Shown here piece by piece: positions 7,498-16,374 of a stretch of 64,000 bases of DNA. The notes below the pieces were generated by a model, which was not told the DNA's origin, did not search any database, and worked only from the letters and a program-made list of their open reading frames with translations. The stretch comes from Clostridiales bacterium (GTDB lineage Bacteria; Bacillota; Clostridia; Oscillospirales; Oscillospiraceae): contig JAJUJI010000005.1 in NCBI GenBank assembly GCA_029265405.1, positions 1-64,000 on the forward strand, in the 5' to 3' direction. Each line of letters starts with the position of its first letter. The stretch's first letter is position 1. A program made the position numbers and the translations under genes.

Positions 7498-9375
7498 TCA
7501 CTTTTCCCTGGCGCTGTACCTGTAGTGCAGCTCGGCGCTTATCACGCACATGTCCGCCCCCGCCTCGCCGTTTTCCAGCAGCATGGAAAAGTGCCTGACC
7601 CGCCTTGCGCCGAAGACCCTTTTTGCCACGGTGGCGAAGCCGCGCACCCCCAGGTCCCTGAAGCTCAGGTCGCGCGGGGCCAGGCGCCAGGTCTTGCCGC
7701 TGCGTATGGGCGTGACGCCCGTGTCCAGCACGTAGTCGGTGCGGTAGTATACGTCGATGTTCGCGCTGGTGTCTCCCCTGACCACGAAAACGGCGTAGAG
7801 CACGTCCTTGAGCCGCTCGTAGCCGCCGAAGGACTGCGTGGCGAAGCGGTAGACCTTGCGTATAGGCTCCCCGTAGTCGGAAAAGCTGCGTGTAAAGGCG
7901 GTAAGCCTGCCCAGCGCGTCCATGTGCCAGAGCCTCGCCCCGTCCCGGACGAAGGCTGCGGCGGCCACGTTCGTGAAGAAAAACCAGGAGGGGGCCGTCC
8001 GGTCGGAGAGGGTGTAGTCCCAGAGGTAAACATGGCCGTTGACGGCGAGCCAGTAGCGCCTGTCGTCGTCAAGGCTGACCGGCTCCGCCGGGCCCCTGAA
8101 TTTCAAATCGTAGAGCAGGCCGCGGCTGTCCTCCTCGGCACCCTCTATGCCGTTTACGTTTTTCGATATAAGGACTATGTTGTTCTCGTAGGCGCTGGAG
8201 CTGTCCAGCAGCATGTGCACGCCCCGCGCCGAGCTGCAAAAGACCAGGTTGTTCTGTATGAGCTGTATGGTGTGTGGCAGGTCGCAGCCTATGGCGGAGT
8301 TTATCGGAACGTAGGGCAGCTCTATGTACTCGCGCCCGTCTATCTCCCTCAGGCCGAGCAGCGCCCGCCCCACGCTGCGCTCCTTGAATATCACCAGGTA
8401 GTCCTGCTGCTTCCCGAAGCCGGTTATGGCCTCGGAGGCGTCGCCCGCAAGGTTGTAGTGCTCCACAGGGAAGTAGCCGGGGTCCATGTCTGCGTTCCCG
8501 CCGTTCCAGAAGTAGGCGTTTGGCTGCGCCCGGCAGCCCCCGAGCACGACGCAAAGGCCCGTTTCGCCGCCGTACACCTCGGCATACCGGCAAGATAAAA
8601 TACTTGACAGTTGCTCCGGGTCGCACTTTGACCAGGTGATGGCCACGTTGTTGTCCGCACCCGCCGCCGGCGCCGCGAAAAAGGACACCGTTCCGGCATT
8701 CGGGTTGACCGTGTAGTCAATTCCTTCATATTTATTTTCTCCGTTAACTACTACGCTGTCTATCAAATCGATTTGCGAAGCCGGCAGCTTGTAGAGCGCC
8801 GTCCCGTCGGCCGTGTACCAGACGGTTTTCTTTTCCGAATAGCGGTTTTCCGGCTGGTGCGGATCTCCCGTCCCGGTGGCCGGATCGGCGTTTATCATGA
8901 CAATCGGTGTATAGGGATTTACCTTTACGCATGTGAAGCTCCCCTCGCTGTAGCTTATCTCGACGTAGACGCCCTCGGCCTTGTAGTAGAGCCTGCCCCC
9001 GTAGAGGAAGAAGGCGCCGCGCGAGGGCTCCCAGCCGGGATAGAGGGCCGCGAGGTCGGCGGCCTGCTGCATTTCGACCGTTTCCGCATAGGGGTTGCAG
9101 GAATAGATCCGGCTTCCTATGTGGAGGAAGGCGCGGCCGTGGAAAAGGCCGCCGAAGGCGGCGTAGCCCGCGCCCAGGGAGGCGGGATAGGCCCAGCTCT
9201 GCCCGTCGCGGCAGGCCAGGCCGCCGTTGAGCCAAACAAGGTTCTGCATGTCGGGGCTCTGGTTGTTGTCCATTCTGCAGTCGAGCTCCCAGAGGTTGAG
9301 GCCCCCGTCCAGCCTCGGGAAGCTTATCTTATACTCGTTTTTCCTGTCCGGCAGCCCGGACAGCCTGACCGGCAT
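7498..9375 (-). CDS. Large phage structural protein, probable tail hub or tail tube protein
   Basis: This 625-residue protein has repeated beta-rich segments (FLHIGSRIYSCNPY, GRLYYKAEGVYVEI, RYWLAVNGHVYLWDY) that look like propeller blades. The N-terminus contains GGLNLWELDCRMDNNQSPDMQN, of a type I associate with tail proteins of short-tailed Clostridia phages. It follows the connector gene, where podoviruses encode their hub or tubular tail protein. No tape-measure or sheath gene is present. AGCGGGGGAGG precedes the ATG. Confidence 0.65.
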   Translation of the reverse strand: MPVRLSGLPDRKNEYKISFPRLDGGLNLWELDCRMDNNQSPDMQNLVWLNGGLACRDGQSWAYPASLGAGYAAFGGLFHGRAFLHIGSRIYSCNPYAETVEMQQAADLAALYPGWEPSRGAFFLYGGRLYYKAEGVYVEISYSEGSFTCVKVNPYTPIVMINADPATGTGDPHQPENRYSEKKTVWYTADGTALYKLPASQIDLIDSVVVNGENKYEGIDYTVNPNAGTVSFFAAPAAGADNNVAITWSKCDPEQLSSILSCRYAEVYGGETGLCVVLGGCRAQPNAYFWNGGNADMDPGYFPVEHYNLAGDASEAITGFGKQQDYLVIFKERSVGRALLGLREIDGREYIELPYVPINSAIGCDLPHTIQLIQNNLVFCSSARGVHMLLDSSSAYENNIVLISKNVNGIEGAEEDSRGLLYDLKFRGPAEPVSLDDDRRYWLAVNGHVYLWDYTLSDRTAPSWFFFTNVAAAAFVRDGARLWHMDALGRLTAFTRSFSDYGEPIRKVYRFATQSFGGYERLKDVLYAVFVVRGDTSANIDVYYRTDYVLDTGVTPIRSGKTWRLAPRDLSFRDLGVRGFATVAKRVFGARRVRHFSMLLENGEAGADMCVISAELHYRYSAREK

Positions 9376-9399
9376 AAAAACCGCCTCCCCCGCTCCGCG

Positions 9400-10029
9400 C
9401 TAATAGGCGGCGTAGGCGGCGTCCAGCCCGTAGGCGTCCTCCGCCAGCTCCGTCTCGCTCTCCGGCGCGGGCTTGAGCGCCTCAAGCCGCGCCTCGAACT
9501 CGTTGAGCAGGGCGGCGTAGAGGAAGGAGTCCTCGCCGGCGGCAAGGTGGGCCGCGACGTAGTAGGGCGCCGGCCCCGCTGCCCAGCCGGGCAGGTCCAG
9601 GACCTCCGCGTCGGGCGTGTCGAGGCTCACCTTGGCCGGGGCGCGCAGGTAGGCCACCGCCGCGCCGGGCAGGAGCGCCCGGGGCAGGGCCAGGCGGCGG
9701 CCGGCCAGCAAGCGGTAGTCCTTTACATACTCCAGGCCGCCCGCGCCGGAGCGCGGCAGGCCGCGCGGGTTGAGCCGCACGAAGTCCTCCGGCAGGCCGA
9801 AGGCGGCCCAGCCGCCGCCGAGGTCCTCCAGCGCCTCCGCGGCCGGTACGAATACGCCCTCCGGCTGCCCGACGGCGAGAGAAATAAGCTCCAGGGCGTC
9901 GTTCACAAGCTCGGGCACGCGCTTGAGATAGTCGTACTGGTTGTTGTAGGACGAGGCGATGACGGTTCCGGCTATGCTGTACTGGTTGAGCAGCTTGAGC
10001 GCCGCGTCCCTGCAGTATCCGTAGGTCAT
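9400..10029 (-). CDS. Phage head-tail connector/adaptor protein
   Basis: The 209-residue protein sits between coat protein and tail genes, the usual slot for the adaptor that closes the portal. Helical segments (residues 1-50: YGYCRDAALKLLNQYSIAG..., VPELVNDALELISLAVG) surround a beta-rich centre, which fits gp4/gp6-type connector folds. The ATG at 10029 is used because AAGGAGAGCTT precedes it; the reading from 10044 adds five residues with a poor site. The function is inferred from position and size. Confidence 0.65.
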   Translation of the reverse strand: MTYGYCRDAALKLLNQYSIAGTVIASSYNNQYDYLKRVPELVNDALELISLAVGQPEGVFVPAAEALEDLGGGWAAFGLPEDFVRLNPRGLPRSGAGGLEYVKDYRLLAGRRLALPRALLPGAAVAYLRAPAKVSLDTPDAEVLDLPGWAAGPAPYYVAAHLAAGEDSFLYAALLNEFEARLEALKPAPESETELAEDAYGLDAAYAAY

Positions 10030-10078
10030 AAGCTCTCCTTTCATAAGGCCGCCCCCGGGAGGGGGCGGCCCGACGCGC

Positions 10079-11215
10079 CTAGCCTATGTTCAGCGAGGTC
10101 TCGCCCCTGGCCACGGGCCTGTTGTCCGCGTCCGCCTCGACCAGGCGCAGGCAGCGGTGCCCGGAGGGCGGGCTTATCTCCGTCCCGCTGGCGGCCAGCT
10201 CCGTCCATTCGGAGAGGTTTATGGCCTCGCCGTAGGAGGCGGCGGCCAGGCCCTCGGGCGAGGCGGCCGTGCAGTAGTACCACCTGTTGCCCGGCGCGTC
10301 CTTCACGGCGGGGTTTACCAGCACGGCAGACTTTCCGGGCTCGGAGGCCGCGGTCAGCACGGCAAGCAGCTTCAGCACCGGCTGGCTGCCGTGGTACCAA
10401 AGTGCGCCGGCCTTGGAATCGAGTATGAAAAAGTCGTAAATGAACCTGCCCTCCACCAGCCAGCCGGAGATGCCGGGCGGGTTCTCGTGTATCTTGAACT
10501 CCTCGAGCTGCTTGGGGCCGCAGGCGGCCAGCGGGTGCAGCAGGAGGAAGGCGGCCCCGGCCGGCAGGCGGTTTGCCGGCACTCGGACTATCCGGCAGCC
10601 GTCCACCTCGCCGACGGTGCCCCTGATGAGCATGCGCTGGGCGGTCTCGCAGTCCTTGCTGAAGGCCGGGTCGCGCATGAGGAGGTTTGCGAAGCGGTAG
10701 GAGCAGAAGGCTATCCTGCCCGTGTCCGGCACGTTCAGGTCGCCGAAGCGCTCGTTCGCGGCCAGCAGGCTCTCGTAGGCGTTGTCCGCCGTAACGGCGG
10801 CGCCGGAGCCGGCCCCCGCCGAGACGGCCGCCGAAGCCAGCTTCTGGAAGCCGTAGGCGTCGTACTCCGGCACGCAGGCCTCCCTGAGCTGGCGGGCGAG
10901 GAAGCGCCCGGCGTCGGCCGCGCCCTCGCTCTGGAGCTTGTCGCCCTTGTCTATGATGGTGGTGAAGCTCCTGTCGCGGGTGATGGTAAGCTCCTGCACG
11001 TTGCGGGAGGCGTCCTTCGGCAGGCCGTAGCGGGAGGTGCCCGTCCGGCTGTAGTCGTTCATCGGCGCCGTGGGTATGCTGTAGACCGCCACGGTCTTGG
11101 CGCCCGTGAAATCGTAGTCGCTGTGGAGGGCGTTTGCGAGGAAGGACTCCCTCGAAAAGCGCTCGTCCACCTTTCTTGAATACTTTTTGGCGAGATTTAT
11201 TCCGCCTGTTGACAT
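10079..11215 (-). CDS. Phage major capsid (coat) protein
   Basis: The 378-residue protein forms the procapsid shell, presumably with an HK97-type fold. It follows the scaffold gene. The N-terminus (MSTGGINLAKKYSRKVDERFSRES, seen in parts), the segment ELTITRDRSFTTIIDKGDKLQ at about 79 and the domain IRGTVGEVDGCRIVRVPANRLP at about 225 match coat proteins of related gut phages. Residues 285-378 form an extra beta-rich C-terminal region after VLKLLAVLTA, which may be a surface decoration domain. The overlapping frame 10041-11222 is a shadow with Arg/Gly-rich low-complexity sequence. Confidence 0.85.
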   Translation of the reverse strand: MSTGGINLAKKYSRKVDERFSRESFLANALHSDYDFTGAKTVAVYSIPTAPMNDYSRTGTSRYGLPKDASRNVQELTITRDRSFTTIIDKGDKLQSEGAADAGRFLARQLREACVPEYDAYGFQKLASAAVSAGAGSGAAVTADNAYESLLAANERFGDLNVPDTGRIAFCSYRFANLLMRDPAFSKDCETAQRMLIRGTVGEVDGCRIVRVPANRLPAGAAFLLLHPLAACGPKQLEEFKIHENPPGISGWLVEGRFIYDFFILDSKAGALWYHGSQPVLKLLAVLTAASEPGKSAVLVNPAVKDAPGNRWYYCTAASPEGLAAASYGEAINLSEWTELAASGTEISPPSGHRCLRLVEADADNRPVARGETSLNIG

Positions 11216-11261
11216 TTTTCAATCTCCTTTCGATGCCGCTCCCCGCTGAAAGGGAGGGCGC

Positions 11262-11738
11262 TCAATAGTCGCTGTCGAAGCCCCGGACAAACTCGTCCGC
11301 GGCCGGGGCCGCGCCGCCCGAGCCGCGCACCGGCGCGGCGCCCAGATTCCTCATGTTCTGCCTGAGCAGCCTGTTTTCCTCCTCGGCCTGCCTGAGCCTG
11401 TGCTCGGCGTAGGCCAGAAGCACGCTTTTGCCGCCCAGCGCCGCCCTTTTTACCTCCTCGGGCAGCGCGCCGGCCCTGAGCGCGTCTGGGTAGGCCGCGA
11501 GCAGCTCCTCAAGCTCGGCCCTGAAGTCGCGCTTGGGGCCGGCCTCCACGCCGGCGGCGTCCTCCCGCACCGACCCGGCCCCGCCTGCGGTCGCGGCCGC
11601 GCCTGCCGCGCTCAAGCCGGCGTCCAGGCCGTCCAGGCCGGCATAGCCTTCCTCCGGCTCCACCGGCGTCCGCGCCTCGCCCCCGGCCTCCTCCTCCGCC
11701 CTGTCCAGCGCGGCGGCCGCGCCTTCCTCAAATTCCAT
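11262..11738 (-). CDS. Phage scaffold protein
   Basis: The 158-residue acidic, Ala/Glu-rich protein lies between portal and coat genes. Residues 1-70 are low complexity, residues 72-132 are a predicted coiled coil (KRDFRAELEELLAAYPDAL..., EHRLRQAEEENRLLRQN), and the end carries ADEFVRGFDSDY, like the coat-contact tail of Clostridia-phage scaffolds. It would guide coat assembly and leave before DNA packaging. Confidence 0.8.
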   Translation of the reverse strand: MEFEEGAAAALDRAEEEAGGEARTPVEPEEGYAGLDGLDAGLSAAGAAATAGGAGSVREDAAGVEAGPKRDFRAELEELLAAYPDALRAGALPEEVKRAALGGKSVLLAYAEHRLRQAEEENRLLRQNMRNLGAAPVRGSGGAAPAADEFVRGFDSDY

Positions 11739-11769
11739 AAGCCTCTCCTTTCCTTTTTCAGGGCCGGGC

Positions 11770-13458
11770 TCAAGCGCCCGCGCCCAGCTTAGCCTTCAGC
11801 TCGGCTATAAGCTCCGCCTTGCCGGGTACGAGCCTGTCCGGCATGCGCTCGAGGTACTGCACTGCGTCTATGACGCCCTCGCGCCTCAGGGTTTCGAGCG
11901 TCTGCACGGCGGCTATCTCGCTGTAGTAGCCGCCGGCCCCCACGTCGGCCCGGCACCTGAACCACAGGCCCTTGAGGCGCGCGAAGTCGCAGGGCTCCTC
12001 CACCGTCCTTTTTTCGGACGCCACGCGCATCAGCCCCGTTTCCGGGTCCAGCTCCGGCTCCCCGAAGGGGGCCAGGGGCGTTTTAAGCTCGCGGACGCGG
12101 GGCACCGTCCGCCGCCCGTAGTAGGCGCCCATCATGTCCAGCAGTATGGCCCCTATGTCCTCCACCCACTCGTAGAGCCCGGCCCGCACGTTTTCCAGCG
12201 GCACCTCGGAGGCCGACTGCAAAACCATTATCGCCGAGGTGTTTTCCGGCCTGGCGCTGCCGAGCTGCGCGTCCGTCGCGCCCAGGCACTCCTTTGTGTA
12301 TTCCAGCGCCTTGTCTATGGCGGCGATTATCTGGGCGGACATGTCCGCCGGGCTGAGGTTTGCCGCCGCGGAGCCGAGCGGCTGGCCCGGCGGCAGGTTT
12401 TTCACGGCCACGGCCTGCCCTATCTCGCTGCTCCACTTCGGGATGAGGGCTGCGTTGTAGACCGTCTTGGGGAAGCCGGAAAGCTGCAGGTGGCGCATGA
12501 CCATGGCGAACATGGTGTTTATGAAGATCTGGTTGGGTATGATGCCCGTTACCAGGGCCCTGCCGTGGTAGCAGCGGCGCTGCCTCTCCCAGTTGCCCCA
12601 GGCCACCGGATAGCGGGTCAGTCCCGTGTCCACGTCCTCGTAGATAACGCGGGTGCGCGTGGCCTTTGTGACGTAGACCGTCGTTTTCTCCCTTAGCTCC
12701 ACGCCCCTGTCCGTCAGCACGGGGGCCAGGCGCTTGCCCTTGCGGTACATGTAGGCGTAGGAGCACCTGCCCTCGTCCGCTGCGCCGGAGCCCGCGCCGG
12801 ACTCCGCGCCGGCCGGCCCGGAGTCCGGGACTATGTCCCCGGCGTCGGCCTCGCCGCCGGGCGGGCCGTACCTCAGGGCCTCGGCGCGGAGCTTCTCCGC
12901 GTCCTCCCTGCCGAGTATGAGTATGTAGGGCTGGCTCTCGACCTCGTGAGTATAGGGGTCGCCGAAAATCACGTTTACGCCCTCCACCAGCTCCATGCGC
13001 AGCTCGCCCCTGGCGCCGCCGGGGGCTCCGCCGTAGGGCTCCGCCTCCGGGTCGAACCAGAAGTGGGCGCAGTAGTCGCCGGTCTGCGCGGCGGCAAAAA
13101 GGGCCTCGCGTATGCGGTAGTCCATCTTGAACTTGTCGAACAGGGCGGCCACCTCGGCCGTGGCCAGCTCGGCCAGCTCGGCCTCCTCCGCGGCGCCGCC
13201 GCGCAGCGGCTCGAAGACCAGGGAAACGGGCGAGGAGGTCAGCGAGGCCACGAAAAGGCTGGCGACCCTCTTTATGATGTTGAATACCGGCTTGGGCAGG
13301 CGCGCCATGGCGGGCGTCTCGGGCATGTTGAGCCACTGGTTGCCGGCGAAAAATTCGGCGTTTGCGGAAACAAGGCTGTACAGATCCGGGCTCAGGCTCC
13401 TGTTGAACCTGATGCCCTTCTCGCAGCGCTTCCACACCTCGGTTACGGCGTCTTCCAT
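11770..13458 (-). CDS. Phage portal protein
   Basis: The 562-residue protein forms the dodecameric ring through which DNA enters and leaves the head. The order terminase, (small gene), portal, scaffold, coat supports this. Visible landmarks are the N-terminal FFAGNQW segment near 34, a beta-rich centre (TVYVTKATRTRVIYEDVDTG), the helical stem region NQIFINTMFAMVMRHLQLSGFPK near 317 and the SARPENTSAIMVLQSASEVPLENV region near 410, typical of SPP1/P22-like portals. The ATG at 13458 directly precedes the stop of the small upstream gene. Confidence 0.88.
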   Translation of the reverse strand: MEDAVTEVWKRCEKGIRFNRSLSPDLYSLVSANAEFFAGNQWLNMPETPAMARLPKPVFNIIKRVASLFVASLTSSPVSLVFEPLRGGAAEEAELAELATAEVAALFDKFKMDYRIREALFAAAQTGDYCAHFWFDPEAEPYGGAPGGARGELRMELVEGVNVIFGDPYTHEVESQPYILILGREDAEKLRAEALRYGPPGGEADAGDIVPDSGPAGAESGAGSGAADEGRCSYAYMYRKGKRLAPVLTDRGVELREKTTVYVTKATRTRVIYEDVDTGLTRYPVAWGNWERQRRCYHGRALVTGIIPNQIFINTMFAMVMRHLQLSGFPKTVYNAALIPKWSSEIGQAVAVKNLPPGQPLGSAAANLSPADMSAQIIAAIDKALEYTKECLGATDAQLGSARPENTSAIMVLQSASEVPLENVRAGLYEWVEDIGAILLDMMGAYYGRRTVPRVRELKTPLAPFGEPELDPETGLMRVASEKRTVEEPCDFARLKGLWFRCRADVGAGGYYSEIAAVQTLETLRREGVIDAVQYLERMPDRLVPGKAELIAELKAKLGAGA

Positions 13459-13719
13459 CTATTTCCTCTCCCCGTAGGCCACGCGCGCGCTGTAGGACAG
13501 CAGGGCGGCGAAGGCCCTGTCCTCCTCCTCGGCCTCGGGCGGCGCGGCGTGCCGCGCCGGCGGCGGCTCGACCGGCGGGGCCGCCTCCTCCCGCGCGGCG
13601 GGGGCTTCCGCGCGCCTTGCCGCCCCGTCCGCCCGCCGCAGCCCGGCCTGCCCCGCAAGGCAGCCCAGCGAGAACAGCGACGCCGCGGCCGCAACGATTG
13701 CAATGAAAAGCAAAACCAT
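13459..13719 (-). CDS. Small phage protein with N-terminal membrane segment
   Basis: The 86-residue protein has one hydrophobic helix at residues 1-22 (MVLLFIAIVAAAASLFSLGC) and then an Ala/Pro/Glu/Arg-rich tail ending FAALLSYSARVAYGERK. The Cys at residue 20 could be part of a lipobox-like end (SLGC). The start at 13719 is supported by AGAGGATAACA upstream; the longer reading to 13929 runs through an intergenic repeat and overlaps the terminase. It sits between terminase and portal. The role is unknown. Confidence 0.55.
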   Translation of the reverse strand: MVLLFIAIVAAAASLFSLGCLAGQAGLRRADGAARRAEAPAAREEAAPPVEPPPARHAAPPEAEEEDRAFAALLSYSARVAYGERK

Positions 13720-13757
13720 TGTTATCCTCTTGTCCTCCTTATATAAAATAGGCGCAC

Positions 13758-13874
13758 GCCTCCCCTTCAGGGGACGCGGCGCGCAGCGCCGGAAGGGCGC
13801 CACCGCACCGCAGCAGCGCCCGCCTGTCCTCCCACCCCTCAGCCGCTCCGCGGCAGCTCCCCTCGAAGGGGAGC
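13758..13874. repeat. Composite intergenic repeat (unit A + linker + unit B)
   Basis: Unit A (13758-13799) reads GCCTCCCC-TTCAGGGGACGCGG-CGCGCAGCGCC-GGAAGGG. A linker containing CACCGCACCGCAGCAG follows, and unit B (13831-13874) contains CCCACCCCTCAGCCGC and a CTCCCC/GGGGAG hairpin. Almost the same A-linker-B composite is at 20299-20397. Here it lies inside the phage late operon between large terminase and the small membrane gene. Confidence 0.8.
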
Positions 13875-13891
13875 CTGAGCACGCCTCCCCT

Positions 13892-15370
13892 TTATTTTTT
13901 CCCGTACACGTCGTAGGCGCCGCCGCCAAGCAGCCAGTCGAGGCCCTCGTCCTCGGGGCCCTCGTCGGCGAGCGGCTCGCCTCTTGAAAAGAGCATATAG
14001 GTCAGCGCCTGGGAGGCGCTGTCCACCATGTCGTCGTGGGCCCCGCGCGGGAACTGCGCCCACTGCTCGATAAAATCCTCCGTCCAGGCGGCGTCGCGCG
14101 GGAGGAACACGTGCCCGCTCTCTATCGCGGGCGCGACGGCGGAGGCCCGCGCCTCCTTGCCGCCGCGCGGGTCCACGGGGATGACGAACATCTCCCTTTG
14201 CAGCGTGGCTATGATGGCGCTGCCGTTGGCCTTGTCCTCCACCAGCACGGCCAGGGCGGCCGGGTAAAGGGCCCGCACCGCCCTGATTGCCCGCACCGTG
14301 TCGGGAAAGTCCATGCGCCTGTTCAGGCAGTAGCGCAGGTAGTAGTCCGCGCCCAGCTTGCCCCAGACGGTTATGGCCACGAAATCCGAGCCGTCGCCGC
14401 CCTTGAAGGAAGCGTCCACGCTGATGAGCTCCGTCGCGAAGGCTGCCACCTCTCCGCGTTCGTAGAACCTCCACCAGCCGCGCGGGACCAGGTTCCCGCC
14501 CTCCGTCCTGGGCCGGCACATGAACAGGGCGTCCCACGCCCTTCTGCCCCCCTGCGGGTCGGCAAGGTAGGCGCCGCGGAAGCTCTCCAGCCACGCGGCG
14601 TCCTTGCCCAGCTCCGGGCAGAGGGGCTCGCCCGGCCGCCTGCCCATGGGGTCGCCCTCCTCCGCCTCCACCGGCAGGCGCAGCAGGCGCGCCCCCGGCT
14701 CGTACCTGAGCAGGCGGCCGGAAAGGTCGTCCTCGTGCCAGGGGGTCATGACCACTATGGCCCTCCCCCGGGCCGACAGGCGCGTTTTCAGCGACGACAC
14801 CCATTCCTCCCAGATCCTGCGACGCCTCGTTTCGCTGTCCGCCTCGAGGCGGTTTTTTATGGGGTCGTCCACGATGATGAGGTCGGCGGAATTGCCCGTC
14901 ACGCCGGACATGATGCCCCTCGAGATCAGGCGCCCGCCCTGCGCCGTCTCCAGCTCGCCGGAGCGGGAGAGCGCGAAGAAGCCCGCGTCCAGCCCGAACA
15001 CCGCCGGGCCGTATTTCTTGAGCTTCTCGGCGTTGCGGCGCATGAAGCGCTCGGCCGTGACCTCGTTGTAGGAGGCGATTATGACCTTTGCGGAGGGGTG
15101 CGCGCCCAGATACCAGCTCGGCAGCGCCTCGGTTATGGAGGCGGTCTTGCCGTGCTGCGGGGCGGTCTGGATGACCAGCACGCGTGGGGCGGGTTCTTCT
15201 TCCTCGATAAAGCGCTGGGCGCTTTCGGCCAGGAAAACGCTCAGCTTTGTGCGCAGCCAGCCCTTTCCGCCCGTATAGGCAAGGTATTCGGGGTAAGACC
15301 TTCTCGCAAGCTCCCGGCTTATCTCCTCAAGCTTCAGCCTCGCGGCAAGCCCGGCGGCGTCAGCCCTCAT
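13892..15370 (-). CDS. Phage terminase large subunit
   Basis: The 492-residue packaging motor has an N-terminal ATPase and C-terminal RNase-H-like nuclease. APQHGKT (about residues 70-76) is the Walker A region, LIIVDDP (164-170) the Walker B, and VMTPWHEDDL follows as motif III. The nuclease acids are in SVDASFKGGDGSDF, VEDKANGSAI and GAHDDMVDS. The ATG at 15370 overlaps the small terminase end by 11 bases. A TTG at 15391 is a possible alternative start, with GGAGGG very close to it. It supplies DNA translocation into the portal encoded downstream. Confidence 0.93.
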   Translation of the reverse strand: MRADAAGLAARLKLEEISRELARRSYPEYLAYTGGKGWLRTKLSVFLAESAQRFIEEEEPAPRVLVIQTAPQHGKTASITEALPSWYLGAHPSAKVIIASYNEVTAERFMRRNAEKLKKYGPAVFGLDAGFFALSRSGELETAQGGRLISRGIMSGVTGNSADLIIVDDPIKNRLEADSETRRRRIWEEWVSSLKTRLSARGRAIVVMTPWHEDDLSGRLLRYEPGARLLRLPVEAEEGDPMGRRPGEPLCPELGKDAAWLESFRGAYLADPQGGRRAWDALFMCRPRTEGGNLVPRGWWRFYERGEVAAFATELISVDASFKGGDGSDFVAITVWGKLGADYYLRYCLNRRMDFPDTVRAIRAVRALYPAALAVLVEDKANGSAIIATLQREMFVIPVDPRGGKEARASAVAPAIESGHVFLPRDAAWTEDFIEQWAQFPRGAHDDMVDSASQALTYMLFSRGEPLADEGPEDEGLDWLLGGGAYDVYGKK

Positions 15371-15629
15371 CGGCCGCGCCCGGGGCCGCAAGGCCCTCCA
15401 AATACTCTCTCATCGCCCTTAGCTCCTCCAGCGTAAGGGCCCTCAAATCCTCCGGAAGGGACCGGCGCTCCGCGCCCCCCTCCCCCAAAATCTCCCTTAT
15501 CAGGCCGAAAGCCTTAAGGTCTCCCCCCGCCGCCTTTTCCGTCAGGGCGCGCGCTATTTCCCCGCTCCGCTCCGCCAGAAGCTCCTCCAGGCTCCTGCGC
15601 AGCGCGGCGCCAGATTCCGTCGTCGCCAT
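15360..15629 (-). CDS. Probable phage terminase small subunit (short)
   Basis: The 89-residue, highly charged helical protein directly precedes and overlaps the large terminase. Residues 1-40 (SLEELLAERSGEIARALTEKAAGGDLKAFGLI) resemble the oligomerisation helices of small terminases, and the end is acidic. A clear HTH is not visible, and it is shorter than most small subunits (typically 140-180 residues). The call rests mainly on position. GGTGAGGTGCTGAG precedes the ATG. Confidence 0.6.
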   Translation of the reverse strand: MATTESGAALRRSLEELLAERSGEIARALTEKAAGGDLKAFGLIREILGEGGAERRSLPEDLRALTLEELRAMREYLEGLAAPGAADEG

Positions 15630-15711
15630 CTCAGCACCTCACCGCCTACACCATACGACGGGCAGCATATGAAATTCCATGCAAAGCGCGCCGCCCCGGG
15701 GAGCGGCGCGC

Positions 15712-15747
15712 AAAAAAAAAGCGGGCGGAGCTTGAAGCTCCGCCCGC
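15712..15747 (-). terminator. Intrinsic terminator of the cupin gene
   Basis: On the minus strand GCGGGCGGAGCTT pairs with AGCTCCGCCCGC (15721-15747) and is followed by nine T (15712-15720). This is the strongest terminator in the region and separates the cupin gene from the phage late operon. A second hairpin with 9-bp arms (GCGCGCCGC) lies at about 15686-15711. Confidence 0.88.
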
Positions 15748-15760
15748 CAGCCTCGTCCGG

Positions 15761-16339
15761 CTAGACGCGCCAGTCGGCCGTGAGGCATTTCTTGCACGTG
15801 TTGCACTTTTTTCCCGGCTCCAGCACGCACTCTATCGGCCCGTTGTAGTACATCTCCATGGTGCCCGTGGGCAGCTCGTATGTACCGCCGAAGCAGCCCT
15901 GCATCAGGGCGGCCTGGAAGAACACCGGCTTGTCCACGCGCTTGAAGTTGAGCGGGCAGTGCCACATGCCGGCCGGTATGCGTATTATGGTCGGCGCGGT
16001 GATGACGTAGGTTTCGGCCTCGTCCGTGCCGTCCTTGCCCAGCGTGAACTCTATCTCCGCGTCCCAGTCGAACACGTTGGGGAAGGTGCCGCCGAGGAAG
16101 ATAAGGTACTCGTCCTGCTCGTGCTTGTGCGGGAATTTGTCAAGGAAGAAGGGCTTGACAAATATCTGAAATCCCACGTTGTACTGCGAGCCGGGAATTT
16201 CGCATGCGCCCCTGAAATACGCCTGCGGGGAAACCACGTAGTCCCTGTCCGCGTTGTCGGGCACTACCTCGTTGTACTCCGGCTTGAAGGTGTAGACCAG
16301 CTTTTGGAATTTGCGTTTTCCGTCGCTCAATGCCGTCAT
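15761..16339 (-). CDS. Cupin-fold protein with Cys-rich C-terminus
   Basis: The 192-residue protein has a beta-barrel pattern with FPHKHEQDEYLIFLGG (residues 68-83; His-70, His-72, Glu-77 as likely metal ligands) and PAGMWHCPLNF (about 121-131, last metal His). The tail has four Cys in KKCNTCKKC plus the nearby CVLEPG (about 171-186), which could bind another metal. Substrate is unknown. It has its own promoter (16375-16403) and terminator, so it is a one-gene unit placed between the phage early and late modules. It may be phage-carried cargo or a host gene left at an integration edge. Confidence 0.75.
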   Translation of the reverse strand: MTALSDGKRKFQKLVYTFKPEYNEVVPDNADRDYVVSPQAYFRGACEIPGSQYNVGFQIFVKPFFLDKFPHKHEQDEYLIFLGGTFPNVFDWDAEIEFTLGKDGTDEAETYVITAPTIIRIPAGMWHCPLNFKRVDKPVFFQAALMQGCFGGTYELPTGTMEMYYNGPIECVLEPGKKCNTCKKCLTADWRV

Positions 16340-16374
16340 TCCTTTCGGTGGTTTATTGAATTCGCATGAGCAAC

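Noticed and set aside
10041-11222. 393-codon frame overlapping the coat protein gene
   Set aside because: Same strand, different frame, Arg/Gly/Pro-rich artefact; the 378-residue frame has coat-protein features and a good start.
13839-14804. Minus-strand frame overlapping the large terminase
   Set aside because: Gly/Arg-rich sequence in the wrong frame; the terminase frame has complete ATPase and nuclease motifs.
2673-15629. R-type or F-type tailocin
   Set aside because: A coat protein, scaffold, portal and both terminase genes are present and no sheath, tube or tape-measure gene is seen, so the module encodes a head with a short tail.
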